Origin: an uncultured Verrucomicrobiota bacterium
GTDB taxonomy: Bacteria; Verrucomicrobiota; Kiritimatiellia; RFP12; UBA1067
Length of the DNA: 19,887 nt
Assembly (NCBI GenBank): GCA_946631345.1
Contig: CAMPAA010000030.1
Coordinates: 1 to 19,887 of the forward strand
Direction: 5' to 3'
This document shows positions 15,236-19,887 of the stretch, piece after piece. Both the position numbers and the translations under genes were made by a program. Position 1 is the stretch's first letter, and every line of letters begins with the position of its first letter. The notes beneath the pieces are model-generated. The model was not told the origin of the DNA. It worked only from the letters and a program-made list of their open reading frames with translations, and did no database searches.

Positions 15236-16582
15236 ATGTTCGAGAAGCGCGGATACATGCTCGACGTCAGCAGGGACAAGGTCCCTACGCTGGCGACTCT
15301 CAAGCAGATCGTCGATCTGCTGAAGGTGTTCAACTACAACCAGTTCCAGCTGTACACCGAACACACCTTCAGGTATTCAAGGCATGAGGCCGTGTGGAGG
15401 AACTCCTCGCCGCTCACCCCGGCGGAGATACGCGAGCTCGATCTCTACTGCCGGATGAACGACATTGAGCTGGTGCCGAACCAGAACTCCTTCGGGCATC
15501 TGGAACGATGGCTCAAGCTGCCAGAATACAACCATCTTGCGGCGATGCCGAGGGGCGGAGCGGTCACGCCGTGGGGAACTGTCAAGAAAGACCCCACCAC
15601 GCTGAATCCTGCGCTTCCAGAATCGCTGGAGTTCCTCGCGGGCCTGTACGACGAGCTGCTCCCATGCTTCCTGTCGAACCTGTTCAACATAGGATGCGAC
15701 GAGACGTTCGAGATATCCGATCCAGAGGTGTATCTCGATTTCCTTCTGAAGGTATGCGATCTCGTGCGGGCGCGCGGGCACAGGCCGATGTTCTGGGGGG
15801 ACATCATCCTGAAGCGCCCGGAGCTTGTGGAGCGCCTGCCGAAAGACCTGATAGCCCTCGACTGGGGGTACGAGGGCAACCACCCGTTCGCCGAGGAGAC
15901 GGCGAAGTTCCGCAAGGCAGGGCTGGACTTCTACGTGTGCCCCGGCACGAGCGCATGGAACTCGCTCGCCGGGCGAGTGGAGAACATGCGCGAGAACATG
16001 GCGGCGGCGGAGTCCGCCGGGCGCATGAACGGCGCGAAAGGTTTCCTTGTTACGGACTGGGGTGACGGCGGCCATTGGCAGCCGCTGGCCGCATCCCTGC
16101 CCGGCCTCGTGCTGGGCGGCTGGTTCGCCGACCACGGACAGAAGGCCAACAAGATGGATCTCGAGGAGGCGCTCGACACCGTGATGGGCGTGCCGTTGGG
16201 TGGCACTCTGCTGCGCCTCGGCACACTGTACCTGCGCGGCGGTGCGTTGCGCGCGAACGCAAGCGAGCTGTTCCGAATCCTGTCGAACGACCGCGGCTAC
16301 TCCAGGCATCCGAACCTAACGGACGCGGTGCTGGCCGAGATATCGTCCGTCGCGGAAGGGTGCCGCCACACCGCGGCGGCGTTCACCTCGCCCACGCTGT
16401 ACGGTCCTGGCGCGATATGGGCGGAGGAGATCGTGTACATGGCGAACCTCATCGACGCCGCCTGCCACCGCCGGGACGACAGAAGGCTCAAGGCCATTCG
16501 CGAGGAGCATCGCCGCGTGTGGCTGCTGAGGAACCGTCCCGGAGGTCTGGAGGATTCGCTCTCCAAGCTGCCGCGTTTCTGA
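15236..16582 (+). CDS. Family 20 glycoside hydrolase (beta-N-acetylhexosaminidase-like), cytoplasmic
   Basis: This 448-residue protein shows the TIM-barrel pattern of GH20 enzymes: YMLDVSRDKVPTL, LLKVFNYNQFQLYTEHTF, LVPNQNSFGH, the catalytic pair Asp155-Glu156 in NIGCDETFEI, and FWGDIIL later. GH20 enzymes remove terminal N-acetylglucosamine or N-acetylgalactosamine by substrate-assisted catalysis in which the Asp orients the N-acetyl group and the Glu is the acid. The usual HxGGDE motif is changed to IGCDE, so substrate range may differ. There is no signal peptide, suggesting action on imported sugars. CGAAAGG at 15221-15227 supports the start at 15236; an out-of-frame ATG lies just upstream. 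It begins 23 bases after luxS, probably in the same transcript, and is followed by a promoter for the next block. Confidence 0.85.
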   Translation: MFEKRGYMLDVSRDKVPTLATLKQIVDLLKVFNYNQFQLYTEHTFRYSRHEAVWRNSSPLTPAEIRELDLYCRMNDIELVPNQNSFGHLERWLKLPEYNHLAAMPRGGAVTPWGTVKKDPTTLNPALPESLEFLAGLYDELLPCFLSNLFNIGCDETFEISDPEVYLDFLLKVCDLVRARGHRPMFWGDIILKRPELVERLPKDLIALDWGYEGNHPFAEETAKFRKAGLDFYVCPGTSAWNSLAGRVENMRENMAAAESAGRMNGAKGFLVTDWGDGGHWQPLAASLPGLVLGGWFADHGQKANKMDLEEALDTVMGVPLGGTLLRLGTLYLRGGALRANASELFRILSNDRGYSRHPNLTDAVLAEISSVAEGCRHTAAAFTSPTLYGPGAIWAEEIVYMANLIDAACHRRDDRRLKAIREEHRRVWLLRNRPGGLEDSLSKLPRF

Positions 16583-16605
16583 TTCAAATTCCAGAGACCG
16601 CCGAT

Positions 16606-16617
16606 TTGTGGTATAAT
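16606..16617 (+). promoter_or_regulatory. Extended -10 promoter of the glycan-related block
   Basis: TTGTGGTATAAT is identical to the element at 11514-11525; the -10 is TATAAT at 16612-16617 with TGG before it. The ATG at 16648 is 30 bases downstream with AAGGAG at 16635-16640. Confidence 0.6.
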
Positions 16618-16647
16618 CCGCCTCATAAAACAACAAGGAGAAACAGT

Positions 16648-17694
16648 ATGTCACTCAATAGACGTGAATTTCTTTCAACCGCCGCCGGCGCGATGGCGCT
16701 CAGCGGGTGCTCTGCGATCGCTGCGGCGTCGAAAAAGCCCGAGCCGAAGTTCCTGTGGTCGTATCTGGCGCATTTCGGAGTGAACTCCTGGAAGGACGTT
16801 CCGCTCGAAACCCAGGATCCCTCCATGCCGGAGAAATGGCTCACGCGCTGCTGCGCCGACCATGTTCGCTTCGACGAGGCATCGTGGCGCAAGCTCTCCG
16901 CAGAACTGCTGAAAGCCGGCTGCAACCAGATAATCATCGACCTCGCCGAGATCGTGGTGTATCCCAGCCACCCAGAGCTGGCGGTCAAGGGCAGCTGGAC
17001 GGTGGAGCGCCTTCGCGCCGAGATCGACCGTCTGCGCGGCATGGGCTTCGAGGTCATCCCCAAGATGAACTTCTCAGCCTGCCACGACACGTGGCTCAAG
17101 GAGTACCACCGCATGGTCTCCACGAAGAAGTATTATCAGGTATGCGAGGATCTCATCAAGGATGTGGCCGAGATATTCGACCATCCCCGCTATTTCCACC
17201 TCGGCTACGACGAGGAGACGGCCGGGCATCAGGCGCAGCACCTCTTTGCGGTGTGCCGCCAGGGCGAGCTGTGGTGGCACGACTTCCTCTGGTTCGCCAA
17301 GGTGACGGAGAAGACCGGGTGCAGGCCGTGGATATGGAGCGACTACATTTGGAACCACAAGGACGAGTTCCTGAAGCGCATGCCGAAGAGCGTGCTTCAG
17401 AGCAACTGGTACTATGGCAAGGAGTTCGACACATCGAAGATGGGCAAGCGCGCGCACTACGTGGCGGCCTACGAGTGGCTTGACAAGGCTGGCTTCGACC
17501 AGGTGCCGACCGGCTCCAACTGGAGTTGCGACGAGAACTTCGCCGGCACGGTGGAGTTCTGCGACGCGAAGTGCAGCAAGGAGCTGATCAAGGGCTACAT
17601 GATGGCGCCCTGGACGCGGACGTTCGCGATCCACGAGGCCAAATCGCTCGAGGCGATCGCGCTGATGGGCAAGACGATCAAGGCGCGCGGCTGA
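16648..17694 (+). CDS. Tat-exported lipoprotein with GH20-like TIM barrel
   Basis: This 348-residue protein begins with a twin-arginine signal (NRREFLS) and a lipobox LSGC with Cys21, so it should be exported folded and anchored by lipid. The body has an alternating barrel pattern, with GYDEE at about 186-190 (YFHLGYDEETAGH) sitting where GH20 enzymes have their catalytic Asp-Glu, and tryptophan-rich segments such as WIWSDYIWN later. I read it as a distant relative of GH20-type glycosidases; substrate is unknown and activity is not proven. The start at 16648 is fixed by AAGGAG seven bases upstream and by the signal peptide; the longer open frame upstream is a shadow of the GH20 gene. The following oxidoreductase gene follows closely, so the two are probably co-transcribed. 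The GH20 gene upstream encodes a cytoplasmic relative. Confidence 0.8.
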   Translation: MSLNRREFLSTAAGAMALSGCSAIAAASKKPEPKFLWSYLAHFGVNSWKDVPLETQDPSMPEKWLTRCCADHVRFDEASWRKLSAELLKAGCNQIIIDLAEIVVYPSHPELAVKGSWTVERLRAEIDRLRGMGFEVIPKMNFSACHDTWLKEYHRMVSTKKYYQVCEDLIKDVAEIFDHPRYFHLGYDEETAGHQAQHLFAVCRQGELWWHDFLWFAKVTEKTGCRPWIWSDYIWNHKDEFLKRMPKSVLQSNWYYGKEFDTSKMGKRAHYVAAYEWLDKAGFDQVPTGSNWSCDENFAGTVEFCDAKCSKELIKGYMMAPWTRTFAIHEAKSLEAIALMGKTIKARG

Positions 17695-17714
17695 AGATGG
17701 GGGGCAGCACTTAC

Positions 17715-19232
17715 ATGTCGTTCAACCGTCGTTCGTTCCTGAAGGGGTTCGCGGTTTCCGCCGCGCTTGCGTCGGGCGGGTGCAGAAGTTTCATGTCCGG
17801 CCGTCAGGCGCGCATCGTCGCGCCCGGCCAGAAGGTGCGCATGGGCATCGTCGGCGCGGGCGGCAAGGGCAGCTTCGACTGGCAGCGGCTGTACGCCGAA
17901 GGCGCGGAGATCGTCGCGTTCTGCGATGTGGACGCCAAGGCCGTGGACGGGGCGCTCCAGCAGTTCCAGAAGCTTGGCGGCGATCCGTCTAAGGTGCGCC
18001 GCTACTCCGACTGGCGCGTGATGCTGGAGAAGGAGGAGCGCAACATCGACGCCATCACCGTCTCCACTCCGGACCACATGCATGCGGCGATAGCGGTTGC
18101 GGCGATGCGGCTCGGGCTCCACTGCTACGTGCAGAAGCCGCTCGTGCGCACGCTGTGGGAGGCGAAGCGCTTCGGCGAGGTGGCCCGCGAGAGCGGCGTG
18201 ATCACCCAGATGGGCAACCAGGGCTCGTCCGGCAGCGGGCATCGGCGCAATGTCGAGCTGCTGCAGCAGGGCATCATCGGCGACATCACGGAGATACACG
18301 TGTGGACCGACCGACCGATATGGCCGCAAGGTGATCTCGCCAAGCGGCTTGCGGGCCTGCCGCCGGAGAAGCCGCCGGCAAACCTCGACTGGGACGGATG
18401 GATAGGCTGCGCGGCGATGCGCCCCTACGTCGGCAATCGCCCGGAATCCATAAAGCTCAACTTCAACAACGCCTGGGCGGCGAAGATACGCGGCGTGTAC
18501 CACAGCTTCAACTGGCGCGCGTTCTACGACTTCGGCACGGGCGCGTTCGGCGACATGGCGTGCCACACGATGAACCTTCCGTACCGCGGCGCTGAGCTTG
18601 GCACAGTGACGAAGGCCGAGTGCAAGCTCTCGATCGAATCGAACGACGTGGCGTACCCGGTGCGTTCTACGGTGGAGGTGACCTACGCCCCGCGCAAGAG
18701 CCGCGTGCGCAAGGGCCATACGCTTCCCGAGACGAAGGTGGTGTGGTACGACGGCGACCAGCAGCCTCCGGCCGATCTCATGCCGCAGGTGGTGGCCCTG
18801 TACTCGAAGGTGCCGCGCACCGGCTGCTACATCATAGGGACGAAGGGCGTGATGTGCTCGACCAACGACTACGGACAGGAGGCGATCATCGCCCTCAACG
18901 GCGAGCCGCGCATGCGCAGCACCACGAAGCATCCCGCCTGCAAGGCGATGCCCGTGCTGATTCCGCGCCGCAAGGAGAAGGGCGAGCTCGGCCAGTACGC
19001 CGAGTTCCTCGACGCGATCAAGGGCGAGTCGCCCGTCATCGAGGAGACTCATTCCCGCTGCTATGCCGACATCGAGCATTCCGTGCCGATGATGGAGGGC
19101 ATGCTCGTCGGGTGCATAGCCCAGCGCGTGCCGGGCGTGCTCGCGTGGGACAGCGCCAACCAGGTGTTCGTCGGCAACCGCGAAGCCAACAAGTTCGTCA
19201 AGCCCTACATACGGTCCGGCTGGGAGTTCTGA
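17715..19232 (+). CDS. Tat-exported lipoprotein of the Gfo/Idh/MocA oxidoreductase family
   Basis: This 505-residue protein has a twin-arginine signal (NRRSFLKGF) and a lipobox-like ASGGC with Cys23. The Rossmann fold follows, with VGAGGKGSFDWQ at about 46-57, the cofactor-loop D-V-D after FC, STPDHMHA at about 117-124, and QKPL at 140-143, a variant of the usual EKPL. GDMACHTMNLPYRG in the second domain gives the likely catalytic His. Family members oxidise or reduce sugars with tightly bound NAD; exported Tat lipoproteins of this type are frequent in glycan-degrading PVC bacteria and some are NAD-dependent glycosidases. ATG 17715 is chosen because the Tat motif follows at once and GGGGG (17699-17703) is upstream; ATG 17697 in the same frame would add six residues. 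It lies 20 bases after the GH20-like lipoprotein gene and 64 bases before a fucosidase gene. Confidence 0.88.
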   Translation: MSFNRRSFLKGFAVSAALASGGCRSFMSGRQARIVAPGQKVRMGIVGAGGKGSFDWQRLYAEGAEIVAFCDVDAKAVDGALQQFQKLGGDPSKVRRYSDWRVMLEKEERNIDAITVSTPDHMHAAIAVAAMRLGLHCYVQKPLVRTLWEAKRFGEVARESGVITQMGNQGSSGSGHRRNVELLQQGIIGDITEIHVWTDRPIWPQGDLAKRLAGLPPEKPPANLDWDGWIGCAAMRPYVGNRPESIKLNFNNAWAAKIRGVYHSFNWRAFYDFGTGAFGDMACHTMNLPYRGAELGTVTKAECKLSIESNDVAYPVRSTVEVTYAPRKSRVRKGHTLPETKVVWYDGDQQPPADLMPQVVALYSKVPRTGCYIIGTKGVMCSTNDYGQEAIIALNGEPRMRSTTKHPACKAMPVLIPRRKEKGELGQYAEFLDAIKGESPVIEETHSRCYADIEHSVPMMEGMLVGCIAQRVPGVLAWDSANQVFVGNREANKFVKPYIRSGWEF

Positions 19233-19296
19233 GCTCTCCGCCGGCCCATGCCGTGGCAATCCTCTTCCCCGCACAAGTACAACGAAAGGAAAATCC

Positions 19297-19887
19297 ATGA
19301 AGAAGACCGTGATCGCCGCCTGTGCGGCATTAGCTCTGGGCTCATCGTTCGCCGCTGAGGAGGCCAAGCCTCCGAAAAGCATCTTCGGCGAGACGGAGGC
19401 CCAGCGCGCCGAACGGATGGCGTGGTGGACCGATGCACGGTTCGGCATGTTCATACACTTCGGCCTGTATGCCGTGCCAGCCCGCCACGAGTGGGTGAAA
19501 AGCATAGAGGCAATATCGAGCGAGGTGTACGACAGCAAGTACCTGCCGCGCTTCAACCCCGACCTCTACGACGCGAAGCAGTGGGCGCGGACGGCCAAGG
19601 CGGCGGGCATGAAGTACGCGGTGCTCACCACGAAGCACCACGAAGGCTTCTGCATGTGGGATACTGCGACGACCGACTACAAGATCACGAAGACGGAGTT
19701 CGGCCGCGACGTCGTGAGGGAGTTTGTCGATGCGTTCCGCGCGGAGGGGATCCGCGTGGGGTTCTACTTCTCCATCATGGACTGGCACCATCCGGACTAC
19801 TCGGTGGACCATCCCCATCCGCTCATGCGGCGGCTGGTCAACAGGGGCTTGAAGGGGGATGCGCTCAAGGCGGGGGGCGCCCAGCTG
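19297..19887 (+). CDS. Alpha-L-fucosidase, family 29 (3' end outside window)
   Basis: The frame is open from ATG 19297 to the last base, giving 197 residues of a protein that is usually over 400 long. A signal peptide (MKKTVIAACAALALGSSFA, likely cut before AEE) shows export. The GH29 pattern is clear: WWTDARFGMFIHFGLYAVPA, then HEWVKS, KYAVLTTKHHEGFCMWDT and FYFSIMDWHHPDY. The catalytic Asp nucleophile lies further on, outside the window. Such enzymes release terminal alpha-L-fucose with retention of configuration. CGAAAGGA at 19283-19290 is six bases upstream and supports the start. It follows the two Tat lipoproteins in the same direction, which together suggest degradation of fucosylated glycans. 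Confidence 0.92.
   Translation, partial: MKKTVIAACAALALGSSFAAEEAKPPKSIFGETEAQRAERMAWWTDARFGMFIHFGLYAVPARHEWVKSIEAISSEVYDSKYLPRFNPDLYDAKQWARTAKAAGMKYAVLTTKHHEGFCMWDTATTDYKITKTEFGRDVVREFVDAFRAEGIRVGFYFSIMDWHHPDYSVDHPHPLMRRLVNRGLKGDALKAGGAQL

Noticed and set aside
17595..19556. A 653-codon open frame on the minus strand
   Set aside because: It is the antisense shadow of the Gfo/Idh/MocA gene in GC-rich DNA. It has no recognisable domain, and the + strand protein is clearly conserved.

Overview
The window reads as a piece of a high-GC anaerobic chromosome from a gut or sediment PVC-type bacterium, most probably Kiritimatiellota or Verrucomicrobiota. This is inferred from the style of the Rhs core (ending in DPIEEEGG), Tat-exported lipoproteins of the glycosidase and Gfo/Idh/MocA families, large secreted carbohydrate-binding proteins without SusC/SusD genes, and anaerobic heme chemistry. 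No taxonomic marker gene is present. Every supported gene is on the + strand.

Positions 1 to about 8100 form an Rhs (YD-repeat) island. The window opens inside a long Rhs gene (1-2274) whose GC-rich core gives way to an AT-rich variable tip. It is followed by two overlapping AT-rich radical SAM genes (2290-3198 and 3195-4442). A short Rhs module then carries a different tip and its own extended -10 promoter (4478-5224), and overlaps a 210-residue membrane-anchored protein (5221-5853). A third Rhs module (5843-7017) has a frame break just before the end of the core, and its tip is homologous to that of the first gene. A four-helix membrane protein follows (7031-7432). The last piece is a decayed stretch of middle core (about 7472-8100). 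The layout matches the known architecture of one long Rhs gene followed by orphan tip cassettes, with a cargo gene in the immunity position after each tip. Here one cargo is a pair of radical SAM enzymes.

Positions 8193-11486 encode a 1097-residue secreted protein built from discoidin-like, fibronectin III-like, PA14 and concanavalin-like domains. It has a plausible promoter with a ten-A run in its spacer.

Positions 11546 to about 16582 are a tight run of genes behind one extended -10 promoter. They are an AhbC/NirJ-type radical SAM enzyme of siroheme-dependent heme synthesis, a HemC-SUMT-HemD fusion, LuxS, and a GH20 family hexosaminidase-like enzyme. The fusion lacks the HemC domain that normally carries the dipyrromethane cofactor. 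The first three genes fit one picture: building siroheme and converting it toward heme consumes S-adenosylmethionine, and LuxS belongs to the recycling of the S-adenosylhomocysteine made by the methyltransferase.

From 16648 a second promoter opens a glycan-related block. It contains a Tat lipoprotein with a GH20-like barrel, a Tat lipoprotein of the Gfo/Idh/MocA family, and the start of a GH29 alpha-L-fucosidase that runs off the window. With the GH20 enzyme this suggests use of fucosylated, N-acetylhexosamine-containing glycans such as mucin. No tRNA, rRNA, CRISPR array, transposase or clear intrinsic terminator was found.
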